Below, one piece after another: positions 34,458 to 44,261 of a stretch of 64,000 nucleotides of DNA (position 1 is its first letter; each line of letters opens with the position of its first letter). The DNA lies in the NCBI RefSeq assembly GCF_900177345.1, contig NZ_FWZT01000019.1, positions 62,001 to 126,000 on the forward strand. The letters run 5' to 3'. Both the position numbers and the translations under genes were made by a program. The DNA is from Pseudobacteriovorax antillogorgiicola. GTDB lineage: Bacteria; Bdellovibrionota_B; Oligoflexia; Oligoflexales; Oligoflexaceae. A model generated the notes under the pieces. The model made no database searches and had not been told where the DNA came from. It saw nothing but the letters and a program-made list of their open reading frames with translations.

Positions 34458-37247
34458 ATGCTCATGAAATCGATCCTGCTTTCGATCTTGTTCCTCTTTG
34501 CACTACTAGCTCAAAGTCATTATGGCTATGGCGCCGGAGACAATCTCGTAACCCTTCCATCAAAGACCCTTCATCAGTGGAATGTTGGGGGCAAAGCAGT
34601 CTATTTCCAAGATCCAGGCCAACATTACAAAGATCGGCAGGTGATTTCTGGTAAGTTGGATGAGCGCTTTAAATCGACGGGTAAGGATGTCGCGCGGTTC
34701 GGTTATGCGAAACCCTATCCATTTTGGGCTCGCCTGACGATTAATAATCCGTTTAACGAGACTGTGACGATTCTTCTCGAAGCCGATTATAGCGCTATCG
34801 ATCACCTTACCATGTATCACCTAGGACCCTCTGGTGACATCTTGCATCGGGCTCGCATGGGCGACAAGGAACCCATTAAAAATCGCTATGTAAACTATCG
34901 AAATCCAGTTTTCCAACTCAACTTAGCCCCTGGAGACAACTTAGTCTACCTGAAACAGGAGACCACTAGTGGTGTCCAGTTTGTTCTTTATCTCTGGGAC
35001 CCAGTGACATTCAAAAACTTTAAGATCGCCGAATCGATTTTCATGGGAATTCTGTTTGGTGGCATTCTTGTGATGGGGTTATACAATCTATTCCTAGCGA
35101 TCTCGGCGAACTCTCGCACATATTACCTCTATAGTCTTTACATCGCTTGCTATTTGTGTTTCGCGATGTCCTACTACGGTGTGGTCCCTGTCATGTTTGG
35201 GATCGACGGCAGCCACTTACCCTTTACGGGGGGGGACCTTTATGTTGTGATCGATGCGATTGCGTTTTCAGCGATCTTATTTTCCATGGATTTCCTTAAT
35301 TTGAAACAAGATGCACCTGGATGGAATCGCTTTTTACAGGGTCTACTAGTTGTACTCGGATTAAACATGTTGGCGATGATCGTTACTGGAGGAACATTCC
35401 TGTGGTCCATCCAGCTGTCAGTTCTGATGTCTCTGGTTAGCTCAATCATCCTGCTAGTGCTTGGAGTCTCTCGTTCACTGGGCGGTTATGCTCCCGCAAG
35501 GTATTACACTCTCGCCTGGTCGATGATTTTAGGGGGGAATATCGTATTTATTTTAGAGGGAGCATCAATCATCAAGGGCAACTTCTGGACTTCGTGGTCT
35601 CAAGTGGTTGGTTCAGTTTGTGAGATGACCTTATTGTCGCTTGCTCTAGGCGCACGAATGAATCACATTCGCAAGGAAAAGTTCCTTTTGGAGCGTAAGC
35701 TTCGGGAGGAAAGCGAAGAGAAGAAGAAGGCGCAGGAAGACTTGATCCATGTTCAGGAAGCTTCCATTCGAGAGCTAGATGAAAGGGTTCAGGAAAAAAC
35801 TCGCGACATACGAGAAATCTTACTCCATATCAAGCAAGGTATATTTACCTTCAAAGACGACCTAAAAATTATGCCGGAATACTCCTCTTACCTAGAAACG
35901 ATTGTCCAAGAAAAAGAGCTAGCGGGCAAAGATGCCTTTAAAACACTTTTCTCTGACAGCAATGTAAGTGGAGACCAGCAAAATCGTAATCGTGCAGTGA
36001 TTGAATGCTCTTTAGATGAGGATTTGATCAACTGGGAAGCTAATCTCACTGGTTTGGTTCACGAGATCTCGCAGCAGCACATCGAAGGTGGGCCTGTGAC
36101 TCATATGGAACTGGATTGGAGTCCAGTGGTCGGAAACGATGGCACAATCAACAAGGTTCTGGTGGCTGTACGGGATGTAACAGAAATTAAAAAGTTAAAG
36201 CAAGAAGCTCAAGCAAAGGACGCAAGACTTAGAATCCTATTAGAAATCCTGGATCAAGACCTCAATAAGGTCGATGCTTTCCTAGCCCGAACTGAGAGTC
36301 GAATTTTTGCCTTGCGCTCGACGCTCAGAGACTATCGCTATGAAAAAAGCCAGTATGATTCTCTTTATCGAGAGCTTCATACGATTAAAGGTAACGCTAG
36401 AGCTTTGGGGCTTAAAGGGATTTCTGATGAAACCCATCTAGTGGAGGATGAGCTCAAGCGGGTAGGGGATGGAGATCACAAAATCGATTCATTGAGACAC
36501 TGTGCCGAGGCTTTATTCCAACTGATTGAGGAGTATGACGAGGTCTTCCAGGCAAAGTTCAAGAATCTAAAAGTTGAGGCGAGAAGACGGATGCGCAACA
36601 TCCTGTTTGAGCGTTTTATTGATGAGCAGGTAAGGCCAGGGCTGGTACGATTGGCCAATGAGCTAGAAAAAGAAGAGCCTAATCTTATCGTTAGCAACCC
36701 GGATCGGTATCATATCATTGGGGAAGAGCTAGAAGAGATCTTTCAAAACGTCTTGAATCATCTCACTCGAAACTCTATCGATCATGGGATTGAGGGTCTT
36801 GAAGAGCGGCTCAGTAAAGGTAAGCCTGACTATGGAACTATCAAAATCGAAATTAGAATTGTCGATGACGGCTATGTCCGATTCCTCTATGAGGATGATG
36901 GGCGGGGCTTGAATTTAGGGAAGATTCGCCGCATAGCTATCGATAAGGGCTTTCTAAGTGAGGATGCTGGGATTCATGACATTGCTGAACAAATCTTCGT
37001 CGCCGGTGTGTCTACAGCAGAAAAGGTTTCAGATATCTCGGGGCGAGGTGTTGGTATGGATGCCGTCAATCATTATGCCGAAGTCTTGCATACCCATCTT
37101 TCGGTGATGATTCCCAGCGATTTTGACCAGGAAGCAGCCATGGCAGCCCTGAAGCAGGGGCGTGACGATGTCTATCTGCCTTTCACTCTTCAAGGAGATT
37201 TTAAACTCGCAGAGCTACAATCTCAGGCTAATCAATCTGCATCTTGA
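34458..37247 (+). CDS. 7TMR-DISM sensor with HPt and CheA-like ATPase domains
   Basis: A 929-residue membrane receptor kinase. After a signal peptide, residues about 25-185 form a DISM-type extracellular domain. About 190-405 hold seven membrane helices of the 7TMR-DISM type (SIFMGILFGGILVMGLYNLF ...). A coiled coil follows (about 410-460), then a PAS-like region. An HPt domain has the phosphoacceptor His641 in RELHTIKGNARALG. A CheA-type ATPase ends the protein (NHLTRNSIDHGIEGLEERLS, FLYEDDGRGLNLGKIR, SGRGVGMDAV). There is no CheW domain or P3 dimerisation helix typical of CheA and no receiver; the partner regulator must be elsewhere. This layout is seen in Oligoflexia-type genomes. The gene stands alone after copA. 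Confidence 0.88.
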   Translation: MLMKSILLSILFLFALLAQSHYGYGAGDNLVTLPSKTLHQWNVGGKAVYFQDPGQHYKDRQVISGKLDERFKSTGKDVARFGYAKPYPFWARLTINNPFNETVTILLEADYSAIDHLTMYHLGPSGDILHRARMGDKEPIKNRYVNYRNPVFQLNLAPGDNLVYLKQETTSGVQFVLYLWDPVTFKNFKIAESIFMGILFGGILVMGLYNLFLAISANSRTYYLYSLYIACYLCFAMSYYGVVPVMFGIDGSHLPFTGGDLYVVIDAIAFSAILFSMDFLNLKQDAPGWNRFLQGLLVVLGLNMLAMIVTGGTFLWSIQLSVLMSLVSSIILLVLGVSRSLGGYAPARYYTLAWSMILGGNIVFILEGASIIKGNFWTSWSQVVGSVCEMTLLSLALGARMNHIRKEKFLLERKLREESEEKKKAQEDLIHVQEASIRELDERVQEKTRDIREILLHIKQGIFTFKDDLKIMPEYSSYLETIVQEKELAGKDAFKTLFSDSNVSGDQQNRNRAVIECSLDEDLINWEANLTGLVHEISQQHIEGGPVTHMELDWSPVVGNDGTINKVLVAVRDVTEIKKLKQEAQAKDARLRILLEILDQDLNKVDAFLARTESRIFALRSTLRDYRYEKSQYDSLYRELHTIKGNARALGLKGISDETHLVEDELKRVGDGDHKIDSLRHCAEALFQLIEEYDEVFQAKFKNLKVEARRRMRNILFERFIDEQVRPGLVRLANELEKEEPNLIVSNPDRYHIIGEELEEIFQNVLNHLTRNSIDHGIEGLEERLSKGKPDYGTIKIEIRIVDDGYVRFLYEDDGRGLNLGKIRRIAIDKGFLSEDAGIHDIAEQIFVAGVSTAEKVSDISGRGVGMDAVNHYAEVLHTHLSVMIPSDFDQEAAMAALKQGRDDVYLPFTLQGDFKLAELQSQANQSAS

Positions 37248-37393
37248 TTCTGTTGATATGTCGTTCCCACCATTTTCCAAGGTTCACTGTCAATTTCATT
37301 AAAAAGAGCTTGAGCCAAATCAGATATCTGCCTAAAGTTCCAGAATAACATTGAAAAATGCTTGTGCTTCACGTGAGGTATAAAGGAGACCTG

Positions 37394-38596
37394 ATGAGCC
37401 AAAGGCAGAGTTCAACTCTATTTTTTAGCAATGTTCGCTATCTGATGGTGATGGCTGTCGTTGTTTTTCACTCTGGCCGTAGTCTGGAAAGCTCGGCTGA
37501 CTGGTGGTATGTGATGGATCAGAATCCAGCAGCTGGGATCGATGTTCTCAATCGCATCTTGCAAACCTTCCAATTACCTGTCCTTTTTTTTATAGCTGGT
37601 TACTTTGTATTGCCTTCCTTGCGGAAAAAAACACTCCGAGATTTTTGGAAGGATAAGTGGCGTCGACTCGGCTATCCAATGATCTTCGGAGCTGTTCTCG
37701 TCATCTCTATCCTCCACTACGCTTGGAACTTTCGCGCTCACAGCGATACCAATGAAATTGCAGGTATGGGTTTCCTTGAATACTGGCTGATGGTCAATGC
37801 TGACTTCTTTAATCTTCGAGCTAGTGTTTGGGATAATATGAACTCTTTTTCATACGGCCATCTGTGGTATCTGAGCTTTCTGCTTTGTCTTTTCTTGCTC
37901 GCAGGATTCCTCTGGAAAATCTCTGGGTTTCGAACTTTCTTTTCCCAATCAAGATCGGTCAGCTCCCCAAAAATTTTTCTAGCCTTGGCCCTAGTGCTCC
38001 TGATCAATACTGGAGTGCCTTATCTCCTTTGCCAGTTTATGTCGGAATCAACTTGGTATCTTGTGATCCCGATTCTAGAGTTTCAACCAACACGCTCCAT
38101 TACCTATATCAGTTTCTTTTTCCTAGGAATGTGGGCATCTCGGCATCTGTGGTTTAAAGAAAGTTCTATTCCTGGTCCTTGGATTTTCTGGGTTGGTGCA
38201 TCTCTAACGTGTCTCGGGATTTTTGTTTGGGTAGGTGAAAATTTCAAACCAGAAAGCCTAACCTATTTATTAAGCAGGGCTAGTCTTAGCCTAAGTCTCT
38301 TAGTTACGATCCTTATCACTGCACAAAAGTTTTGGAATCAGCAAACCTTTATTGATAAGCAGTTGGCTCAGTATTCTTATGAGATTTATCTGGGGCATTA
38401 TGTGTTTTGTCTGGCCCTTCAGTTATTGCTTGCTCCGTGGCAGAGTGTGCCAACGACTGTTAAACTGTTGCTGATTAGCTCTGTTACTTTGATATTATCA
38501 CTTTTGGTTTCCAAGTTTCTTATTCAGCCGCGGCCCAGACTTACTTTGGCTATGTGTGCCCTGGTAAATATCGGGCTTATGGCATTCACTGGCTAA
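37394..38596 (+). CDS. Acyltransferase-3 family membrane protein (OpgC-like)
   Basis: A 400-residue integral membrane acyltransferase of the acyltransferase-3 type. The N-terminal helix FFSNVRYLMVMAVVVFHSGR carries the conserved His of this family, followed by PVLFFIAGYF and about ten membrane segments in all. The ending LAQYSYEIYLGHYVFCLALQ fits the family end. Members O-acylate surface or periplasmic glycans; the target here is unknown. ATG 37394 follows AAGGAG; an open frame extends upstream to 37358 without that site. A hairpin follows at 38624-38641. Confidence 0.85.
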   Translation: MSQRQSSTLFFSNVRYLMVMAVVVFHSGRSLESSADWWYVMDQNPAAGIDVLNRILQTFQLPVLFFIAGYFVLPSLRKKTLRDFWKDKWRRLGYPMIFGAVLVISILHYAWNFRAHSDTNEIAGMGFLEYWLMVNADFFNLRASVWDNMNSFSYGHLWYLSFLLCLFLLAGFLWKISGFRTFFSQSRSVSSPKIFLALALVLLINTGVPYLLCQFMSESTWYLVIPILEFQPTRSITYISFFFLGMWASRHLWFKESSIPGPWIFWVGASLTCLGIFVWVGENFKPESLTYLLSRASLSLSLLVTILITAQKFWNQQTFIDKQLAQYSYEIYLGHYVFCLALQLLLAPWQSVPTTVKLLLISSVTLILSLLVSKFLIQPRPRLTLAMCALVNIGLMAFTG

Positions 38597-38623
38597 GTTG
38601 CTATCAAAAGACTTTTGTGGATT

Positions 38624-38647
38624 AGGCTCACTTTTGAGCCTGTCTTT
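38624..38647 (+). terminator. Probable terminator after the acyltransferase gene
   Basis: Arms AGGCTCA and TGAGCCT with a short CTTT loop, followed by GTCTTTG. Confidence 0.55.
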
Positions 38648-38855
38648 GAGGCGAGAATTTTCCTGCACTGCTTCGACTTGGTCGCACTGAGCTGAGGTGC
38701 GATCGTTGTGACTCAGCAGCAACCTCCAGCAGAAAGAAACCCTGATACTAGCAGGCTCAATTATCCTATCGATTTCCTTTTGCAATATAGGCATCGATTG
38801 TGGGTCCTTTCGTTCTGGTACAAGCTTTAGGCATCGAACAAAAAGTGAGCTAATA

Positions 38856-39632
38856 TTGCAAATTACTAAAATTATTTATAAAATACTAGTTTGCATCCTT
38901 TTTACTAGCATTCTATCGTGGATGACTTCCTGTGGCGACAAGTGTGGTCGGAATCCATATGAAACCATGATTGGGAAATCATGCCCGAAAAAGGATGTTG
39001 GTAACAAACCTCAGAGCTGTATTAGTCTCAACCAGAATAATTGCCATGAAAGCTTGGATAAAGACGTTGTTTGGTATAGTGAGACCAATCCATCTGTTCA
39101 GAGCTTCTTCAAATTTACTCCAGATGGTAGCTATCAGCAGTATGTGTTTTTAAAGCTAAATGGTTTTGTTTTTCACGAGCTAAGAGTCGGGAAGTTTTTT
39201 CTGTCTCAGGAGAGTCAACTACTATCGTTTTCTATAAGCTCTAGCTCCTGCCAAAGTGATGACTATTCTCTTTTTTACCCCTATGACCAATCTAATTTTG
39301 AACTTGCTTTGCTTCGTCAAGATGTGAATCCCGTTGCGATGTTTCGGTTTCTGCCCGAATTGATCATCCAGTATTCGGGCCAAGGAAAAAACCTTTTTGA
39401 CAAGATGCTACATTTTATAGTGGATATTATATTCTCAGGGATCATGACTGGTATCAAAGAGGTCTTTACCCATGAGTTTTGGACGACTTTCTACACGGGC
39501 CAAGTAAGAAGTAGCGATGAGGGAGCTGCCCTACTTGAGGGGCTGCTTCATCAATCAAATCAGACCTGCTTTTCTACTGAAACCTTTCCTAATGACCTAA
39601 CAGGTACAGTCATCAACACATATAGGCCCTAG
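38856..39632 (+). CDS. Lipoprotein of unknown function, stop codon within palindromic element
   Basis: A 258-residue lipoprotein (lipobox WMTSC, after a hydrophobic stretch KIIYKILVCILFTSIL) with several further Cys (CGDKCGRN, SCPKK, SCISLNQNNCHES, SSCQSD). I recognise no family. The start is TTG 38856, without an alternative ATG before the signal. The final codons and TAG stop coincide with the left edge of palindromic element copy 2, the same arrangement as the periplasmic binding protein at 28412-29290. Confidence 0.65.
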   Translation: MQITKIIYKILVCILFTSILSWMTSCGDKCGRNPYETMIGKSCPKKDVGNKPQSCISLNQNNCHESLDKDVVWYSETNPSVQSFFKFTPDGSYQQYVFLKLNGFVFHELRVGKFFLSQESQLLSFSISSSSCQSDDYSLFYPYDQSNFELALLRQDVNPVAMFRFLPELIIQYSGQGKNLFDKMLHFIVDIIFSGIMTGIKEVFTHEFWTTFYTGQVRSSDEGAALLEGLLHQSNQTCFSTETFPNDLTGTVINTYRP

Positions 39633-39756
39633 TGCTTAGTCACATTGAATCCTCGGCGTTTTTGTCTTCGTCTCTCAATCGTCGCTGTACGGGAGTACTA
39701 TCTCCTCAATCATTCCTCGACGCCTAGCTGAGAATCCAATGTGACTAAGCACTAGG
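39628..39756. repeat. Palindromic intergenic element, copy 2 (20-bp perfect terminal inverted repeats)
   Basis: 129 bp with perfect terminal inverted repeats: CCTAGTGCTTAGTCACATTG (39628-39647) and its reverse complement at 39737-39756. The similarity of the arms continues inward (CATTGAATCCTCGGC versus CATTGGATTCTCAGC on the other strand), so the whole element can fold into a long hairpin. It lies between two convergent genes (lipoprotein and DUF1552). A diverged copy lies at 29287-29404, also between convergent genes. It may act as a bidirectional terminator or be a small non-autonomous mobile repeat. Confidence 0.85.
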
Positions 39757-39779
39757 TCCTTATGAAGAGCGATTCAAAA

Positions 39780-41195
39780 TCATGAATTTAGACCTGCTAG
39801 CTGCCCCGTGATTCCGGAGTATCCAAAATGATCATCATTGATTCCAAAGGCATTTAAGATCGATACGAGTACATTGTTGTGCGGTGCGTGGAGTGCAAGC
39901 TTATCACTACCGCCGCATTTTTCTTGTGCAAAAAAGTAGGTGCAATCGTAGTTATGATCTTGAGAAAGCTTATACCATGATCCCATATCAAGCCTACCCT
40001 GAGCCCCTCCTAACAAGAGCCAAGGAACATTCATGTTGCCATGAATGCCGCTATAGCCAAGTTCATTGACCCACAGGATCACTGTATTATCGAGTAGAGT
40101 TGAGCCGTCTGCCTCAGTTCTTGCAGCTAGAGCGCTCATCAATCTTTCAACCTTCTGAGCCAAGTAGTTGTGATATGCAATCATCTTCCATTCTAGCCCT
40201 TGAGGTGTTGAAGAAGTCGATTCCTTGGTTCCTAGCATATGAGTAACATCGTTGTGAATGTCGATGTTTAGTCCATCGATGAAGGGAATTCGGTTGAGGT
40301 TGAAGCTGAAGCTCGCAACGTTGGTTATTTGGCAGGAAAGAGCTTGAACCAGAAGGTCAAGCTGCAAGTCAATCACCTGATCCGCGTTGGCAAGGTCAAG
40401 GTAGGGCAAGGTGCTTGGTTTCTGACCGAGGGAGCACACGCCAATATTTTTAAAACTGTTCTCAATATTTCTGAGTGAATCTAGATTAACATCAAGAATT
40501 TCTCTTTTATTGGCAGGCGACTTTGCTTTGATAGCGTTAATGTCCCGTAGCGCGAAATCAACCGCCGACTGGCGAATCTTAGACGCTGTGGAAAGCTCTG
40601 AGCCAGACTCTGATGTATTCGAGAAGAGCTGGTTATAGAGGGAAACCGGGTCATTGATTGTTGGTATCTTAATGCCGCCAGGGGCGTAGGATGTTGTATC
40701 GTAAACACTTGTTCCACCTGCAAAACCAGCTGCCAAGGATAAAGAGCGTATGGGGGTGTTTGATCCGATAATACTTGCAACGTATTGGTCGATCGATCCC
40801 TTAGCGATGTCTTCAGCCTTGTGCGTGAAAGTTGTCTCCATCCGAGCTCCGGTTAAAGACGACGCAATTCCAGCCTCATGACCTGTTCTTGAGTTTGAAT
40901 AGCAGGCCTTATAGTCAATGCCATCAAGCACTGTGATTTTGTCCTTGAAACCTTCAAGGGGAGCTAAAATTGAGTGATCGTAGTCCAAAGTCCAGGCGGT
41001 CCTACTGTAGCTTCCCGCCAGTCCTTTCGGTCTCCAGAATCGATTGATGGTGCCAAAGGGGTTGTAGAGAGTAATAAGTCGCATAGGAGGCTTCTCCGAT
41101 GCATTGGCTTTGCTAGCGAAGCTATTCAACCAAAGTGGTGCTGATGAGCCAGCTGCCATATGTCGCAGTAGATTTCGTCGGGATAGTTTTTTCAT
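39780..41195 (-). CDS. DUF1552 protein with Tat-like signal (second locus)
   Basis: A 471-residue DUF1552 protein with a twin-Arg signal (KKLSRRNLLRHMAAG...). Family landmarks: LITLYNPFGTINRFWRP, ITVLDGIDY, GHEAGIASSLTG, SIDQYVASIIG, LSLAAG, DNTVILWVNELGYSG, and HNNVLVSILNAFGIND. ATG 41195 is used because it begins the signal; the open frame extends upstream to 41243. It lies 10 nt after the stop of the DUF1592 gene, so the two are co-translated. It differs from the first-locus DUF1552 protein enough that a recent duplication is unlikely. Confidence 0.9.
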   Translation of the reverse strand: MKKLSRRNLLRHMAAGSSAPLWLNSFASKANASEKPPMRLITLYNPFGTINRFWRPKGLAGSYSRTAWTLDYDHSILAPLEGFKDKITVLDGIDYKACYSNSRTGHEAGIASSLTGARMETTFTHKAEDIAKGSIDQYVASIIGSNTPIRSLSLAAGFAGGTSVYDTTSYAPGGIKIPTINDPVSLYNQLFSNTSESGSELSTASKIRQSAVDFALRDINAIKAKSPANKREILDVNLDSLRNIENSFKNIGVCSLGQKPSTLPYLDLANADQVIDLQLDLLVQALSCQITNVASFSFNLNRIPFIDGLNIDIHNDVTHMLGTKESTSSTPQGLEWKMIAYHNYLAQKVERLMSALAARTEADGSTLLDNTVILWVNELGYSGIHGNMNVPWLLLGGAQGRLDMGSWYKLSQDHNYDCTYFFAQEKCGGSDKLALHAPHNNVLVSILNAFGINDDHFGYSGITGQLAGLNS

Positions 41196-41205
41196 GAATA
41201 TGTAC

Positions 41206-43494
41206 CTACTTTCTACGAGTGATAAAATAGTCAGATTGAACAATTTTAATGAGGATGTCTTGCATGCTCAGTGTCTCAGCCTTGTTTGACCAGATATCAG
41301 CGAGAAAGCACTGATTCTCGCCATGCTTGGGAGATACGCCTAGGCCAAACCTTAGAGCTTGTTCATGCATACAAAAATTAAATTCTTTGGACTTCGCAAG
41401 GTTTGAGCCCATGTCCTTAGCATCGCGAAAACTAAGGTCCGTACCATCCAGAATCATTGAAACTTCAGTGTCAACAATCGAGCCATTATCTATCAACCGC
41501 TTCGCACCGATTCCATCAAAGCCTTCTAGGCTGAATCCCAGTGGGTCGATCATGGTGTGGCAGCTAGCACAAGCCTCGTTTGAGCTATGGAGTTCAACAA
41601 TCTCGCGACCAGTGAGGCCTGTTGCATCGATTGCTGAAATGGGAGGAATATCATTTGGTGGTTCTGGAAGGTTTTTACAAAGAACCTGCTTCACAAGGGT
41701 TGCGCCTCGGAGAATCGGTGCGGACGAGTCTACATGGCCATGGACACTTGAAAAGGCACCCTGGGTTACAAGCCCCGAACGTCCGCTCGATGCAGGGTAA
41801 ATCGCTTTTTCAAAGTTATCGCCGTTCATGTCGTAAAATGAAGCTAGCTCATGATCAACGAAGCTGTAATTTGAAGCTAAGATATCCCCTAAGGCGACAT
41901 CGTTAGAGAATAGGTGCCGACCAAAGGCTTTGATCTCATTTGCAAACTTGGGTTTTAAGCTCTGGAAACTTGGATAGTGTAATGGGTCCTTTCCCGTGGT
42001 GGAAATGGAAGACACGTCCAGTAGTGAGCTGACGTATTCTTCGCCCTTCAAAGCAAAGCCATCACTTGCCATAAGTTGCTTAAGATAGAAGACTCTGTAA
42101 ACCGGATCCCTTAGCTTGCCTGATGCTGCGGCCGTGAGTAACTCACCCTCAGCAGGATGGCCTAGTGTCATAAAACTCAGTTGATCAGCAATCTCGCGAT
42201 CACTCAGCTCATAGGTGCCATTCTCACCATGTCCGATCTCGCTCTTGTATAAAAAGGAAGGTGACACCAAGATTGAAATCATAATAGCTTTAAGGCCGTT
42301 TTGGTGATCGTAATTTTGATAGATCGACAGCAGGCTGGCGCGCTCTTCCTCTGCAAGCGCTCTTCTGAATGCGCGCTCGCCAAAGTTAGAAATAAATTCT
42401 TCAACACAAAATCCGATATTCGAAGACTTGCAAAGATTAGGTAAGGCTGAAGTAGTAGAAAGCATAGCATCCGCAATCAGCTCAGCATTATCAAAGACCA
42501 CTGAGAGGTGAGAGTCGGTCATAGTATAGATCCCAGAGATAGTTGCGAAGCCCTTCTCTTTAGGATCGGAAGGCAGGTCAGCTAGGGTGATTGATTCAAA
42601 ATCAGGGATTGCCGTAAGGTAGGCCAGAGTTTTCCTATATTCATAGGCCGTAAGCCTTTTATAGCCGCCTTCAATTGGATCAAAAGAATCACACCTTGCG
42701 TGGATTTCAAACGGTTCATCGATAGGCTCAGAGACCTCTTTCGAACAGCTCAATACTGGGCTTTCAAGTTCGTTTGTAAGTGCTAACCAAGCTTGATACT
42801 CTGTTGATTTCTCAGATAAGACTGCACCTCCGCTGTGGCTTAGGCCGCCTACAGGCTTCATTTGGAGAAGGTCGATACCGTTGTCTTTTAAGTCAACAAA
42901 CTTCAATAGCTTTTTATAAACCGATGACTCGTTGCCTCCGATCTCGAATACACCAAAACCAAGAGCCCCCTGGCCACTTCCCCCGTGACAGGAAACGCAG
43001 TTCTCAAGTATTCCTGATACTAAGTCAAATTTCTCGAATGTTGTCTGGCAGGATTCGCTTGAACTTGAGTCGTAGGGAGTTGATCGAGCTAATGGATCCT
43101 CCCTATCTTGAATGTCGCTAGCATTCAGGCAGGCCGTTTGCTGGCTCGAAAGGCCATCAAGAAATTGATCCCATGTCCCAGCATCGTCGCTAGTAATGAG
43201 TGTTCCACCGCCATGGGAAACTAGACCTGTTGGTTTTTTGCGGAGAGCTTCGACTTTACCATCGCCAATCAGCTTGGAAATCCCAGCAAAAGCATCTTCT
43301 GCACCAGAGCCATCCATAAACTTTGTGGCACTGCCCGTCGCTCCAAATTCATGGCAGGAGCCACAATCGCTAACAAGAGGAAAGATCGTCTCCTCAAAAT
43401 TGGGGTCATAGGCAACATCGCATGGCTCTTCATTGGGAGACGGTTTTAATGAACAGCTGGTTATAAAGATAAAAGATAGTAGTAACCTAAACAT
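41206..43494 (-). CDS. Triple-CXXCH lipoprotein of the DUF1592/1588/1585 type
   Basis: A 762-residue lipoprotein (lipobox FITSC, Cys14). Two c-haem sites precede the DUF core: CGSCH (44-48) and CVSCH (166-170), each in a cytochrome-like repeat (KKPTGLVSHGGG, MKPVGGLSHSGG). The core then follows (YKRLTAYEYRKTLAYLTAIP, FGERAFRRALAEEE, LSDREIADQLSFMTLG, APILRGATLVKQVLC), and a third CXXCH lies in ACASCHTMIDPLGFSLEGFD. The first-locus homologue has Big2/starch-binding modules in place of the N-terminal haem repeats. The function of this family is unknown; an outer-membrane-facing electron-transfer role with DUF1552 is inferred. ATG 43494 follows AAAGGCG. Confidence 0.88.
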   Translation of the reverse strand: MFRLLLSFIFITSCSLKPSPNEEPCDVAYDPNFEETIFPLVSDCGSCHEFGATGSATKFMDGSGAEDAFAGISKLIGDGKVEALRKKPTGLVSHGGGTLITSDDAGTWDQFLDGLSSQQTACLNASDIQDREDPLARSTPYDSSSSESCQTTFEKFDLVSGILENCVSCHGGSGQGALGFGVFEIGGNESSVYKKLLKFVDLKDNGIDLLQMKPVGGLSHSGGAVLSEKSTEYQAWLALTNELESPVLSCSKEVSEPIDEPFEIHARCDSFDPIEGGYKRLTAYEYRKTLAYLTAIPDFESITLADLPSDPKEKGFATISGIYTMTDSHLSVVFDNAELIADAMLSTTSALPNLCKSSNIGFCVEEFISNFGERAFRRALAEEERASLLSIYQNYDHQNGLKAIMISILVSPSFLYKSEIGHGENGTYELSDREIADQLSFMTLGHPAEGELLTAAASGKLRDPVYRVFYLKQLMASDGFALKGEEYVSSLLDVSSISTTGKDPLHYPSFQSLKPKFANEIKAFGRHLFSNDVALGDILASNYSFVDHELASFYDMNGDNFEKAIYPASSGRSGLVTQGAFSSVHGHVDSSAPILRGATLVKQVLCKNLPEPPNDIPPISAIDATGLTGREIVELHSSNEACASCHTMIDPLGFSLEGFDGIGAKRLIDNGSIVDTEVSMILDGTDLSFRDAKDMGSNLAKSKEFNFCMHEQALRFGLGVSPKHGENQCFLADIWSNKAETLSMQDILIKIVQSDYFITRRK

Positions 43495-44261
43495 TTAATC
43501 GCCTTTCATGGGTTGGATCGCAGTTTGGTTTTTTGCCTTTCTTGCGAAGGGCTAGCTTAGTCTTAGATCCTTATGATTGGTAAAAAGTGGAGTTGGAGTA
43601 GGACTGCTGGGACAATTCTAATCGGCTGTTCAAGGGAGATATTTGTCAGATTCTTTCGGAGGTGTAAGGGCTGCTGCGTTGACTTTCGATATCTAACTCT
43701 GCCAATGAAGGCTAAATGACTGACAAAAACAAAGCTCAGCAAACGCATGTCTTAGTCCTTTGTTAGGAGAAGGGACTTCGTTTGGTATCCAGCCTTTTTA
43801 AGGGCGTCGTTTGGTTTCCGTCCGGGTATTTTAAAATCATTACTTTTTCGGATAAAGTGACCTCAGAGGTTTAGGGAAATCTAGAAATATTATTTAACTA
43901 TCTGTAATCATATATATAATACCGACTCTTGGGGGAGGTGATTTTGGGAAAAATGCTCTGTGATAATATTTCAACTTCTCCTTGGGGTAAGAATCTCACG
44001 AGGTAGACTCTGGACTACCCGCCCATCCGTAGAAGCATCGACAAACTTTGCCCGTGGCAATAGGAAAAATAACCAAGAGATGAGTTCTCATATTGTCCGT
44101 TATTTGAGCCAGTTGAATATCTGCTGTAAGAATTAATTACAAGGATCTAATTTCTATGCGCTACTGGCATCAGAATCACTTGGCTTTTTCTTGGTATGCT
44201 GATTGCTTGAGGTGGAGTGGATGTTCTGTATGTAATTGTTGTTCTTATTGCGGAGTTGTTT
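43495..44261. other. Long spacer before the acidic secreted protein
   Basis: About 770 nt with no supported gene. On the minus strand a signal-like peptide (MRLLSFVFVSHLAFIG, starting at 43748) lies just upstream of the DUF1592 gene; its frame runs on in unlikely sequence and is not called. An 18-codon leader-like peptide (MSSHIVRYLSQLNICCKN) starts near 44081 on the plus strand. Confidence 0.35.

Noticed and set aside
38498-38794. 98-codon minus-strand frame at the acyltransferase 3' end
   Set aside because: It overlaps the last membrane helices of the acyltransferase and its terminator hairpin, and its sequence has no recognisable domain.
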